The notes: generated by a model from the letters alone, not told the origin. 64,000 nucleotides of DNA from Oligoflexia bacterium (GCA_034439615.1 JAWXAT010000034.1:41247-105246); one strand, 5' to 3'. Positions 46,279-55,697 are shown, counted from the first letter of the stretch. Numbers and translations are program-made.

Positions 46279-47145
46279 ATGAAAAATAGAGCAACTTTAA
46301 TTATCTCAACTTTAATTATCTCAACTTTAATTATCTCAACTTTAGTTATCTCAACTTTAGTTACTACATCTATTGCAAATGCGACTCAAAGTCAGGGAGT
46401 TTACCAAAGTCAGAGTATTATTAATCCTGATGATCCATCGCGATTTTCAAATGGTTGCAATAAACCGGGTGAGCCATTAAGTAAAAGGGATTCAAGCGTT
46501 AATACTAGTTTCGTTAAAGGAATAAAAATTTGGCGATCTTCCAAAAACATGAATACTTCAACACAAACAGAATTGACCGTCGATGAATCCAATGGACAGG
46601 GATATGACTTAACATTAACTTATCTCAACTCCACAGGTATTCCTGAGTTACAACCTAACGTTTCAGTTCAAGAAAAATGGCGACTTAAAATTCCAACTTC
46701 AGAGGATTCAACCGTAATGTTTGGTCGCGTCTATCATCCGACACGTGGAATACCATATTTCAATGTAAAATTTTTCCCAGCTCATTTAGGACGATTTACT
46801 ATCAACCCACCAAAAGGGTGCACAACTTTTGATACAGGCACAAATAATACAATCACCTCAACTGTTGGTACTTTTACATTTGCGAAAACGGGTCAGACAG
46901 TTAAAGCCTTTAAGCGTAAATTTATACAAAAAAATATAATGCTAGAATGTTATGAAACCTTTTTTTGGGATAATGCCAAAAAAGCAGGGCTTGGCGATTT
47001 TACTCGAATTGTAATTTCCTCCAACGAAGTCCCTTCACCAAACCCAAATTGCGGTGGCGACTCAGTTTTCGTCTACGAAAAAGCCGTCAATGCAAACGGC
47101 GAAGTTCTTTCTGAACAAACAACTGAAATGTTGGGGTTTAAATAA
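46279..47145 (+). CDS. secreted protein with a repeat-built signal peptide
   Basis: 288 residues. The signal peptide is a run of a five-residue unit (TLIIS-type: LIISTLIISTLIISTLVISTLV) before an SIANA cut site, encoded by five 15-bp DNA units at 46293-46367. The mature protein is beta-rich with three or four Cys (SNGCNKPG, KGCTTF, LECYETFFW, NCGGD) and no recognised family. ATG 46279 has GGAG 12 nt upstream; a TTG at 46261 is an alternative. It is alone on its strand. Confidence 0.72.
   Translation: MKNRATLIISTLIISTLIISTLVISTLVTTSIANATQSQGVYQSQSIINPDDPSRFSNGCNKPGEPLSKRDSSVNTSFVKGIKIWRSSKNMNTSTQTELTVDESNGQGYDLTLTYLNSTGIPELQPNVSVQEKWRLKIPTSEDSTVMFGRVYHPTRGIPYFNVKFFPAHLGRFTINPPKGCTTFDTGTNNTITSTVGTFTFAKTGQTVKAFKRKFIQKNIMLECYETFFWDNAKKAGLGDFTRIVISSNEVPSPNPNCGGDSVFVYEKAVNANGEVLSEQTTEMLGFK
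46293..46367 (+). repeat. 15-bp tandem repeat, five units
   Basis: Units of AACTTTAATTATCTC (46293-46337, three identical), one with G for A at position 8 (46338-46352) and one diverged (46353-46367). The unit length is a multiple of three, so the repeat can gain or lose copies without shifting the frame; each copy adds five hydrophobic residues to the signal peptide. Confidence 0.92.
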
Positions 47146-47239
47146 ATTAAACATGAAATGATAATAATCCCCCCTCGAATAATCTGATTACCGCACAAAT
47201 ATTGTTTACCAAAAAATTACTGTATCAAAAACCTCCGCA

Positions 47240-47292
47240 CAAAATCTCACTCCTGAGTCACCCCCTCCCCTCAAAATCTCACTCCTGAGTCA
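47240..47292. repeat. 21-bp direct repeat at the end of the HNH gene
   Basis: CAAAATCTCACTCCTGAGTC plus A occurs at 47240-47260 and 47272-47292. The second copy contains the stop codon of the HNH gene; the first lies 3' to it, with 11 nt between them. Confidence 0.85.
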
Positions 47293-48406
47293 AAAATCGA
47301 TTCATAGTTTTTCCAAAAGCATGAATTGCTCTAAGTTTATTGTGATTAGAACAGAGCAGGGTAAGATTCTCTAGTTCCGATGTTCCGCCTAAAGCATACG
47401 GAGTAACATGCTCAATCTGAAGAAACCGCCTCGCTGAACATCTTGTTTTTGAAATAAAATCAATAAAGGCGCATTGAGATTCTGCTTTCAACCAAACTTA
47501 ATCCTTAACATGAGAAGGAATGTAACGAGATTTAGCTTTTAATTTAAGCTTCTCCGGAGAAGCTGCCATGACTTTTAAGACACGCTCCGGAGGAGTTTTT
47601 GTAAATAAATTATTCTGAGTGATGATTTGAAGTCCAGAATTATCACTTGATGAAGTAGAGCATTCATTTGAAAGATCAGCGTTCGAAATTTCAACGTTTA
47701 TCGTTTCTATGTTTGCCTTTTCCACTTTCATCTTTTCTATGTTTGCCTTTCTGCATTCAATATTTTTATTTTTTAATTTAAGCTCAGGATCTTTCTTTTT
47801 AAGGGCCTCATCTACAAGCGCCTCAATGAGATCTGTCATCGTAGCGTTCTTATGAGATGTGAGGTTTTTAAGTCGCTCCAACTTTTTCATAAGTTGTTCA
47901 TTAATCACAAGCTCTAGCTTGAGATGAGTTTCAGATATGTATTTTATCTTTTCTGCTTGTTTAATTGTCTCTGGTGCCAATGTCATCAGAGTTTTTTCAA
48001 TCTCTCGCTTGGACTTTGATTCCAAACTTGTGAGGAGTTTTATCTTATCAACTTTGGAGTAAGTTTTATCCTTTTTAGCCTCTTGGTTAAAGAAATTTTG
48101 CACTTGAGAAGCTGTTGTCAAACTCAACGCACCAGATTCAATGCTCTGAATAATTTCAGGAATTTGTGTGACTAGATCAAGCGCTTTAATTCGTCGATGA
48201 GCAGACCCATCATCGTATTTTAATTCTTTCACACAATATTGATGAAAAGACTCATACCCTCTTTCCAGATGAAGTCTTCTTGATCTGACCTCTCGCAGAA
48301 GCCCTATTATCTCTAAAGTAAGATTTCTTTCTTCTTGAACTTTTGATTTTAACAGAACATAAAGAACTTGATTTGAAAGTTTTTTAACGTCACTTATTAT
48401 CGTCAT
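47279..48406 (-). pseudogene. HNH endonuclease family gene interrupted by one in-frame stop
   Basis: The two open frames 47498-48406 and 47279-47491 are in the same reading frame, separated by one TAA at 47498-47500. The N-terminal part is a helical DUF222-like region ending RYIPSHVKD; after the stop the frame resumes VWLKAESQCAFID...CSARRFLQIEHVTPYALGG...LCSNHNKLRA, the HNH core with its zinc Cys and catalytic His. Family members read HVK-x-x-V-W at this point, so the TAA replaces one codon, one change from GAA, CAA or AAA. GGAGGGTG before ATG 48406 sets the start. It makes only the non-catalytic half unless the stop is read through. Confidence 0.8.
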
Positions 48407-48460
48407 CACACCCTCCACAAAAGTATTAGAATACACTAACATGAGTTTTTCTAAAGACAC

Positions 48461-48882
48461 CCCAGGGTCATCTCAAGACAAAAATTTATCACCTTTATTA
48501 CTCACCAGAACGCCCAACGTTATGCGAACTCCAGAGCGGGAAAGTATTTTGTGATTAGTGCTATGAAATGCTAAATAGAATTGAAACTGGCCCTTCAGAA
48601 AAGACGTCAATCTAAAATTAATATAAATTTTCGAACATTTATCACAGGGTGAATTTGCGATTAAATCGAAATCGAACTAACTTGTAACAAAACCTCAAAT
48701 ATAATAATCAAGCATCAGAAAATGAGTACGAACTTTACTTGAAGCTTGGTTTTCATCATGACAATGAAATCCACGAGCAATTCGGCTGTGAATATCAAAG
48801 ATGTGACGTGGCAATGAGATTTTCAGGATTTTGAGTAATGCTCAAAACGCCGAGATATTCTCAAAACTCTGAGCGATTTTTA
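48461..48882. other. noncoding gap with a gene remnant
   Basis: About 420 nt between the HNH gene and the MCP gene. The only coding-like signal is the short frame noted separately at 48688-48834; the rest shows no start, promoter or repeat I can support. Confidence 0.5.
48688..48834 (+). pseudogene. possible remnant of a GNAT-type acetyltransferase
   Basis: A 48-residue open stretch from a TAA to a TGA has no start codon in a useful place. It contains ELYLKLGFHHDN, which resembles the C-terminal ALYEKLGF motif of GNAT acetyltransferases, and ends VAMRFSGF. It may be the tail of a decayed gene; resemblance is short and could be chance. Confidence 0.3.
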
Positions 48883-50541
48883 TCACACGTCTTTAAAACG
48901 CGGATCATTCTCTGCAGGAGTTACGTTCTCGGCACCCGAGGCTTTTTTCATTGGCGCATCTTTAGCCAGTGCATCTAATTTAGTTTGTCCTGCTTCATGC
49001 AAATTATTTTTTTCTGCTTTACTAAATTTATTCACTGCTGATGGCCCATGTTCTTTTTTATTATCTTTGGTAAAGGCAATCACATTTTGAGGTTTGCCAG
49101 ATTGAGCCGCAATATTCATTGATTCTACAGCATGAGCCTTAGAACCATGCTGAATTTTTTCTAACGATAAGACCGTACTTTGTAAAAGTTTTGTTTGATG
49201 AGAAAGTTGATCTGAAGCCAGTGATGTACTCTGTGCTAACACATCATTACGATGCGCTACTTGGTCGAGTTGGTTCATCGAAATTGTTATTTGGTTCAAG
49301 CCCTGCTCTTGCTCTTTCGATGCAGTTAAGATTTCACTAATCAAAATATTAACAGCACTTACACTCGTCACAATTTCTTCTAGAATTCCACCACACTGCT
49401 TTGCCACTACTGTTCCTGATTCGACCTTTGATTTACCCACGGCAATGAGGCCTTGTACTTTTGTTTTTGTTTCAGTCACAATACCTTCTACTTTTTGCAT
49501 ACTTGCAGCAAGCATGTCTGAAATTTCACGAGCCGCGGTTCCACTCATTTGAGCCAAATTACCAACTTCCTCAGCTACAACAGCAAAACCCTTACCGTGT
49601 TCACCTGCTCTTGCGGCTTCAACTGACGCATTAAATGAAAGTAGTTTTGTCTGAAATACTATGTCGTTAATAACTTTTGTTTTATTCCCAATTTCAGCAA
49701 TTACTTTAATAATTTCCGTAATACGCAGATTGCTAGCATCAACCTGCTTCATAATGTCATCATTACTTTGATTGATATCTTCGATTGCATGAATCATATC
49801 ATCCACAGCACTCTTGCCTTTGTTAGCAGCAATTTGACTTGTACCCGCAGTTGCTGAAGATTTATTTGCATTCTCAACACTTTTTGCCACCATAGCACTG
49901 ATCTCATCGAGGGTAGCGGCTGTTTCTTGAATTGCTGATGCTTGTTCTGTTGCAGCACTTGAAAGTTCTTGAGATGTAGCTACGAGTTGAATACTTGAAG
50001 AATTGGTTTCACCGGCAACGTTCTTTAATTGAAAAACGGCCTCTGATATGTTCTTCATATTTTTCTTTAAACTTCGCATGATAAGAAGTGTCACACAAAG
50101 TGTAGCAAAAAGTGCAGCAGCACTAAACACCAACGAACGAGTACGCCCATCAACTAAACTAGCTGTACGAATATCAAGTAAATTATCAAGCTCTAAAACT
50201 GAAACATCCCATAATCTATAGCTTGCATTAAGAGCATCATCGCCCGCTTTTAAGAAATCTTCTGGGCTCACAGAAACATTTGGCTCTTCAGCAATTCTTT
50301 TAACCAAAGTGATAAAAGACTCCATCGCAACCGTGTTCGCAGTTAAAAAGGGCGGTACCTTCGTTTGAAACGATGCGCTTGTACCATAAAAATTAGCATC
50401 TTCATTTAATGCTGTTTGTGCACTGCCATTGATACGATCAAGATCTGATTGCTTGAGAAGTGCAGCATACACACTGAGTTGAATTTTTTGTTCTGGAGTA
50501 ATCAATTTTCGACGAACTATACCTTCAACATTACCGATCAC
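48883..50541 (-). pseudogene. methyl-accepting chemotaxis protein, 5'-truncated
   Basis: 552 residues from a GTG. The signalling domain is good: [35 protein letters not shown] is the hairpin tip (shown by its core [18 protein letters not shown]). One membrane helix ([20 protein letters not shown]) is present, but the protein begins in the middle of a sensory region, without the first membrane helix or N-terminus. Nine codons upstream of the GTG the frame meets TAA, and no ribosome site is visible. Either it is a decayed gene or an unusual MCP anchored by one helix. It diverges from a CheB-like relic. Confidence 0.6.
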
Positions 50542-50565
50542 TTCTTGAATTCGATCTTGAGTTTA

Positions 50566-51126
50566 TTGTACTTTGCATACAAATTAACCAATCAAAGTAC
50601 ATTAGGCTCGAATAAACTTACAAAAAGCTATGCTGTTAATATCTCAATTAAAAAACCAGAAAGTAAATTGAGAATAATATACCTGAAATTCGAAGATAAA
50701 GAAAAACTCCTTTCTATTGTTAAGAAAATCTCATCACACTCCCCGCCTACAATTGTCTTCGTCGCTAATTATCAAGATACATTGCAAGCGTTGAGTGATT
50801 CGTTTAGGGCGACAATGTCACTTTCAGTTGAAACACTACAACTGCCCATGACGCTTAAAGCTGGCACCATTTATGTATCAGATATTTCAAAGTCTATGAA
50901 TGAGTTGCACTTACAAAGTAGCCTTAAAAAAACATCAATAATTATACTTAGTGAAATTACAAATGCAGACTTTAATAAATTCACAATATGGCAATCAGCA
51001 CAAATTATTCTTGAAGAAACAATTAAACATTCTCTAAATGGTGCTGATGTAGAATTAATTACAGATATTGTTCCAGCTACTAGCATTATGTATAGCTCTG
51101 ATATTTTTTTAAGTAAGGATGAATAA
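50566..51126 (+). CDS. degenerate CheB-like methylesterase domain protein
   Basis: The region RIIYLKF...SPPTIVFVANYQDTLQALS...LKAGTIYVSD lines up with the CheB catalytic domain (in the next gene IIGIGASTGG...PPIVIVQHIPTLFSDAF...NRVLIAPGG) but the Ser motif is replaced (YLKFEDKE), the His is absent (VAN for VQH) and the Asp motif is missing. It lacks a receiver. Start codon is uncertain: TTG at 50566 or TTG at 50668 fit; the upstream extension overlaps the MCP gene antisense. Overlaps cheD-cheB by 8 nt. No methylesterase activity is expected; a scaffold role or decay are both possible. Confidence 0.5.
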   Translation: MYFAYKLTNQSTLGSNKLTKSYAVNISIKKPESKLRIIYLKFEDKEKLLSIVKKISSHSPPTIVFVANYQDTLQALSDSFRATMSLSVETLQLPMTLKAGTIYVSDISKSMNELHLQSSLKKTSIIILSEITNADFNKFTIWQSAQIILEETIKHSLNGADVELITDIVPATSIMYSSDIFLSKDE

Positions 51127-52570
51127 ATTGTTAGAAACCGCGGTACTTGTAAAATCAAATGAAATAAAATTTTCATATGTACCGACGGTATATCATGTTA
51201 AAGGCAGTGATATTTCAATTATTTGTTTAAATAATCCAACAAACTCTTTTGGTGGCTTGGTTTGCTGGAATTCTAGAGATCCACTACCCGAAAATCTATT
51301 CATTCAATTATTAGACACATTCAAACCCGCTCCAAATAATTCGCTCCATGTAAAAATAGTTGGGAATGAGAAAACAATTAAATTAATGCGAGAGTTTACA
51401 AAACAGCATAATCTCAAAATACAAGGTCAGTTTTTAATCGAATCAAATGACTTAGAGGCGTATTATCATACTGAGAATGGAAAACTTCGAGTTAAAAAAG
51501 AAACTGACCCGATTCATTTGGACACTCATAAAAAAATAAAAGTACTTATTGTTGACGATTCTAAAGTTATTCGAAAAATATTGAGAGAAATTTTATCTAC
51601 AGATAATGAAATCCATATCGTCGGAGAAACAGGTCACCCACTTCAAGTTGAAAGTATGCTACAAGAACTAAAGCCTGATGTTATGACTTTGGACATTCAT
51701 ATGCCAGAAATGAATGGCGTGACACTTATTGAAAAGTTATTCCAGAAAACACCAATCCCAACAGTTTTAGTCTCCTCATTAAGTATGGAGGACGGCGATT
51801 TAGTGTTACGAGCATTACGCCTTGGTGCTGTTGATTATATTCAAAAACCTTCTTGGAATGAGCTCCGTGAAATTACACCACTCATAATCGAGAAAGTTAA
51901 AGCAGCCTCAAAAGTAATCGTCGCAAAAAAAACACCTCCTAATATTGAAATAAAAAATTCTGATAAAATTATTTCAGATCTAGACAAATCACTCATCATA
52001 GGAATTGGAGCTTCAACCGGTGGAACTCGAGCAATCGAACATATTTTAGCTCAACTCCCAAAAGATATTCCGCCGATAGTAATCGTTCAGCATATTCCCA
52101 CATTGTTTTCTGACGCTTTTGCTAAACACTTAAATCGCATTTGCTCTTTTGAAGTAAAAGAAGCTACAGATAGAGATGAAATTATTCATAATCGAGTGCT
52201 AATAGCACCTGGCGGAAAACAAATGTCTGTTATTAAGTCTGCAGGCACTTTTCGCGTTCACATTACCAACGATCCACCTGTGAATAGACACCAACCTTCT
52301 GTCGATGTGTTATTTAGTTCATTGGCACACATAGTAGGTAAACAAGCCCTAGGCATCATTCTCACTGGCATGGGAAGCGATGGTGCTGCTGGCTTACTTG
52401 AAATGCGAAAAGCTGGTTCATTTACAATTGCTGAAGATGAGTCAAGTTGTATTGTGTTTGGTATGCCACGGGCAGCTATTACTAAGGGGGCGGTAGTGCA
52501 AGTTTGCCCTCTAAATGAAATTGTTCAATTGTTATTAGAAAAATTCAGTACAAATAAAAAAAGTGCTTAA
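51119..52570 (+). CDS. CheD-like / CheB fusion, CheB active site intact
   Basis: 483 residues. Residues 1-130 resemble CheD (VKGSDISIICLNNPTNSFGG..., KIVGNEKTIKLMREFTKQHN, LEAYYHTENGKLRVKK), but the catalytic GSC is GSD and the GGMNHF His is replaced by GGLVCW, so deamidase activity looks lost. Residues 138-260 are a receiver (VLIVDDSKVIRKIL, phospho-Asp in MTLDIHMPEMNG, Lys in IQKPS). Residues 285-483 are the CheB methylesterase with the Ser (GASTGG), His (VQHIP) and Asp (GMGSDGAAG) triad intact. It removes methyl groups from MCPs. Confidence 0.85.
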   Translation: MNKLLETAVLVKSNEIKFSYVPTVYHVKGSDISIICLNNPTNSFGGLVCWNSRDPLPENLFIQLLDTFKPAPNNSLHVKIVGNEKTIKLMREFTKQHNLKIQGQFLIESNDLEAYYHTENGKLRVKKETDPIHLDTHKKIKVLIVDDSKVIRKILREILSTDNEIHIVGETGHPLQVESMLQELKPDVMTLDIHMPEMNGVTLIEKLFQKTPIPTVLVSSLSMEDGDLVLRALRLGAVDYIQKPSWNELREITPLIIEKVKAASKVIVAKKTPPNIEIKNSDKIISDLDKSLIIGIGASTGGTRAIEHILAQLPKDIPPIVIVQHIPTLFSDAFAKHLNRICSFEVKEATDRDEIIHNRVLIAPGGKQMSVIKSAGTFRVHITNDPPVNRHQPSVDVLFSSLAHIVGKQALGIILTGMGSDGAAGLLEMRKAGSFTIAEDESSCIVFGMPRAAITKGAVVQVCPLNEIVQLLLEKFSTNKKSA

Positions 52571-52578
52571 AATTTAAT

Positions 52579-52875
52579 TTATTCGATAATCAATACGCCA
52601 AATGAAATAACTTTTTTTTCAATTTTTTTAATCCAACGAATTTCAACAAAAAAAATTGGCAGATTGTTTATTTTTATTTTTAGTTTTTCACCGACCATAA
52701 TTTCACGGTTTTGAACTGCAACTAGTTTATAGCCTTTAATTGATTCTTCTAAAACTAATGCGATAATTTCAGGTGTAAATTTTTTAGCTTCATGATTAAA
52801 CGATATGAGAGCTAAAGTGTTAGGCTCTGCCTCAAACCTAATTTTCTTCCTTTTATTCTTCGTATCTATATTCAT
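52579..52875 (-). CDS. PilZ-domain protein
   Basis: 98 residues. The c-di-GMP-type motif RKKIR (R9...R13) is at the N-terminus, and the second motif reads EESIKG, with Glu for the usual D/N of D/NxSxxG, so binding may be altered. The rest is the small PilZ beta-barrel. ATG 52875 overlaps the regulator stop (ATGA), so it is coupled to the upstream OmpR-type regulator. A c-di-GMP link to that regulator is inferred. Confidence 0.75.
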   Translation of the reverse strand: MNIDTKNKRKKIRFEAEPNTLALISFNHEAKKFTPEIIALVLEESIKGYKLVAVQNREIMVGEKLKIKINNLPIFFVEIRWIKKIEKKVISFGVLIIE

Positions 52876-53624
52876 GGTTTTGTATCCCATATGTCTTTTT
52901 CACCTATAAAAGTTTTTAAATTCAATAGTTTTTTATCTTTAATAGTATACCCAACCCCGTAAAGCGTTTCAATTGAATGGTCAAAGTTTTTCAGCTTACG
53001 CCTCAAAGATAAAATATGTACATTAATTGTACGACCCAATACGAAAGTATCTCTCCATACACTAGATAAAATCTGATCACGACTCTGTACTGAAGGCATT
53101 TTCTCAAGTAAAAACTTAAGCAATTTATATTCAACGTGTCCTAATTCAACAATCTGTTTGTTAATTAAAACTTCCATCGTGATTGGATTGAGCTCAAGAT
53201 TGCCGCATGTAATGATACTTTTAAAATCAGAGTTCATGTATTCGATAAAACGCATTATTTTTGAATCAATGCGAACCAGCAATTCTTCAATTTCTATAGT
53301 TTTCAAAATAACATCGTCTGCACCATTTTGAAATGCTAAAACTTTTTCTTGCAATTCAACTTGCTCAGATAATACGAGCAAGGGAATATGTTTAGTTCGA
53401 ATATCGCTACGAATATTTCTGCACATCGTTAATGCTAATTTATTTGGCATTTGAAGATTTATTAAAATTAGATGTGGCATTTCACTCATGGCCAGCTGAT
53501 AACCTTGTTCTTCAGTCGTAGCGATAGACACATTGTAATAAGGCGTAAGTTTGTTTCGTGTGGCATTGCAATTTATTTCATCTGTATCGATAATTAAAAC
53601 TTTATGTGGAAGCGATATGTTCAT
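52872..53624 (-). CDS. OmpR-family DNA-binding response regulator with Asn at the phospho site
   Basis: 250 residues. The receiver keeps acidic residues Asp13 and Asp15 (IIDTDE) and the Lys (VILKTIE, Lys108), but the phospho-acceptor Asp is Asn56 (HLILINLQMP; the family has Asp). The C-terminal winged helix is intact: VEYKLLKFLLEKMPSVQSRDQIL, RTINVHILSLRRKL and YGVGYTI. It is therefore likely phosphorylation-independent, constitutive or ligand-gated. The PilZ gene is translationally coupled. No sensor kinase lies beside it. GGGG is a ribosome site. Confidence 0.85.
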   Translation of the reverse strand: MNISLPHKVLIIDTDEINCNATRNKLTPYYNVSIATTEEQGYQLAMSEMPHLILINLQMPNKLALTMCRNIRSDIRTKHIPLLVLSEQVELQEKVLAFQNGADDVILKTIEIEELLVRIDSKIMRFIEYMNSDFKSIITCGNLELNPITMEVLINKQIVELGHVEYKLLKFLLEKMPSVQSRDQILSSVWRDTFVLGRTINVHILSLRRKLKNFDHSIETLYGVGYTIKDKKLLNLKTFIGEKDIWDTKP

Positions 53625-53834
53625 TCACAAGCCCCTGGGGATGCATGATACTTATCTAATTATCTTGTAGATTAATGAGCTAAGGAACTAAAAAGCTAAA
53701 AACCAGTTAAGTACAATACTAGACTTTAGTTTGGCAGACTCGCTATTAGTTGGTAATTTTCATAAACTAGACTACAAAAAATCAATACTCGACCGATACC
53801 TTAGTATGGCACTACTTAAGTATGAGGTCAAAAA

Positions 53835-55697
53835 ATGAAGAATAAAAATCTGCTAATGCTGGCCCTTTTGGTTATTTCAATCAGCATGACAGCTTGCACT
53901 GGTACTAAACTAAAGCGATCGACACTACTTTCTGAAGGCGGTAATAGCGCAAAAACAAAACCTATTCCAAATGAGACCTTCAGTTCACTGCGTTTACACC
54001 CTGAGAACCCAAGATATTTTCAAGATATCGCAACCGGCAACCCCATTGTATTTGTGGGTTATCAAGGGTTAGTGCCAACTTCGCGAGTATCTCTTGTTGT
54101 TAATAATTTTGAAAAAGTGAAAGCCTCTGGTTTGAATTACACACGTATTTGGCACTTTTTGCCATGGGAGAAAGCTTGTGGAATTTTTCCGTGGGTTCAA
54201 ATTTCTGGTTTGAACATAAAAGACGGCGAAGCTTGCGACATGAATATTGATGTGCCATCAAGTCAACGCCGAATATATGATTTAACAAAATGGAATGACG
54301 AGTATTGGACAAGACTTCGAGCTACATTAAAACAAGCAACAGAGGCTGGCATTGTTTCTGAAATCATGTTGTTTGAACATTCTGGCATGAAGGCACCTGC
54401 GTGGAATTATAATCCATGGGCTACTAATAATAATATTAATAGTCTTGAGAGTAGTAATGCAAGTGGTAGTGGGTTTCCCACTTTTTATGAGTCGGCAAAA
54501 CGACCGAAACTTCGCCAGTTTCAAGAAGAATATATTAAAAAAATGATTGATGAAACAATCGGTTTCAACGTTGTGTACGAAGTCGAAAACGAACATGATG
54601 ATTTTTCTGACGCAACTTGGGCAACACAAAATGGTCAGTTCATTAAAAATTATATTGCGACTAAGTATCCAGGCAAAACTAGGTTAGTATCTTACAGCAG
54701 TCTTGATAATGAATTAGAAGATCTCTACAAGACATCAGATATTGATATTATTAATATTCATCCACTGGGTGAGATTGAACGGTACCCGTACAATTTGAGC
54801 AGTTATATCGAAGGTCGTTGGGGTTTTGCAAAACCTATCAATAATGATGAATTTGGAAATCATACTAAAAATGAACCGGGTTTACGAAATGCTACCTGGA
54901 TGACCTTGCTCAGCGGTGGACACATTCATATTGAAGAGCCAGACGTATCTATTGATGCTCCGGGAATTATCTTAAATATGCAAAAGTTTATTAAACAATC
55001 CGGATGGGATTTTATTCATGCAGCTCCAAACAGGCGCTATAGCTTTGGTGGCAATTGCATGATCCAACCTGGTGTTGAGTATGTTTGTTATTACTATTTT
55101 AATAGCGCGAAAAAGTCTCTCAGCGTAGCTGCTGGTAATTATCAAGTAAAATGGTGGAACCCTCGTGTAGCCGGCTATGCAGATTCAAAACCTTTAGTGC
55201 ATGCAGGAGGTGTACTTTCATTAACACCGCCTTCATCTACTGAGAGTTGGGTATTACATATCAAATCTGATATTGCTCCTACATTTAGTGCGACACTCAC
55301 TGCACCACCTGCGCATTCTTGCTCAACGATGTTGTACAACGAGTTTAAAAACTTAACTTGTCCAACAATAGAAAATCAATTTGGCGCAAAAGTAAAAGCC
55401 GCACAAGCAACAACAATGAATACGTATTCAGAAATTTTTGACAAAAACGATATGGCCTGCGGAGATTGCCCCTTTGTTAAAGACCCAGGTCTTTATCACT
55501 GGCTGGTTTCGGAGCATGTCTCAGATTTAGGTCTTTGTGCCACCTGGGATAATGAAGAGCTACTTGTGAAAAATTCAAATAATTTTTCTGAGAACTATGA
55601 CATTCATTTAGGAAGTGGTCATGTTTGGGGCGGCGGTGGAAAATATTTTGCTACTTGTAGCCCAGCCCAAGTAATCTGGGCCCCTCAGACAAAGTGA
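53835..55697 (+). CDS. lipoprotein with a glycoside-hydrolase-like (DUF4038-type) domain
   Basis: 620 residues. Lipobox SMTAC (Cys21). The core opens LHPENPRYFQDIATGNPIVFVG, typical of DUF4038 and related GH-A barrel proteins; the paired Glu sites could be YEVENEHDD (acid/base) and NNDEFGNHT (nucleophile), both present. A C-terminal domain of about 130 residues follows with six Cys (CSTMLY, CPTIEN, CGDCPF). The barrel resemblance is inferred from motifs; a carbohydrate substrate is not known. It has an ATACCTTAGTA-type motif upstream, shared with the first lipoprotein of the 26 kb cluster. Confidence 0.72.
   Translation: MKNKNLLMLALLVISISMTACTGTKLKRSTLLSEGGNSAKTKPIPNETFSSLRLHPENPRYFQDIATGNPIVFVGYQGLVPTSRVSLVVNNFEKVKASGLNYTRIWHFLPWEKACGIFPWVQISGLNIKDGEACDMNIDVPSSQRRIYDLTKWNDEYWTRLRATLKQATEAGIVSEIMLFEHSGMKAPAWNYNPWATNNNINSLESSNASGSGFPTFYESAKRPKLRQFQEEYIKKMIDETIGFNVVYEVENEHDDFSDATWATQNGQFIKNYIATKYPGKTRLVSYSSLDNELEDLYKTSDIDIINIHPLGEIERYPYNLSSYIEGRWGFAKPINNDEFGNHTKNEPGLRNATWMTLLSGGHIHIEEPDVSIDAPGIILNMQKFIKQSGWDFIHAAPNRRYSFGGNCMIQPGVEYVCYYYFNSAKKSLSVAAGNYQVKWWNPRVAGYADSKPLVHAGGVLSLTPPSSTESWVLHIKSDIAPTFSATLTAPPAHSCSTMLYNEFKNLTCPTIENQFGAKVKAAQATTMNTYSEIFDKNDMACGDCPFVKDPGLYHWLVSEHVSDLGLCATWDNEELLVKNSNNFSENYDIHLGSGHVWGGGGKYFATCSPAQVIWAPQTK

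Noticed and set aside
47279..47491. Separate 70-residue HNH gene
   Set aside because: Same frame and family continuity with the upstream part; treated as the 3' half of one broken gene.
48512..48525. GCCCAACGTTATGC, like an integron attC core
   Set aside because: No longer palindromic attC arms and no integrase or cassette array nearby.
50449..50565. N-terminal extension of the CheB-like frame
   Set aside because: Antisense to the MCP gene and lacks resemblance to CheB or any receiver domain.
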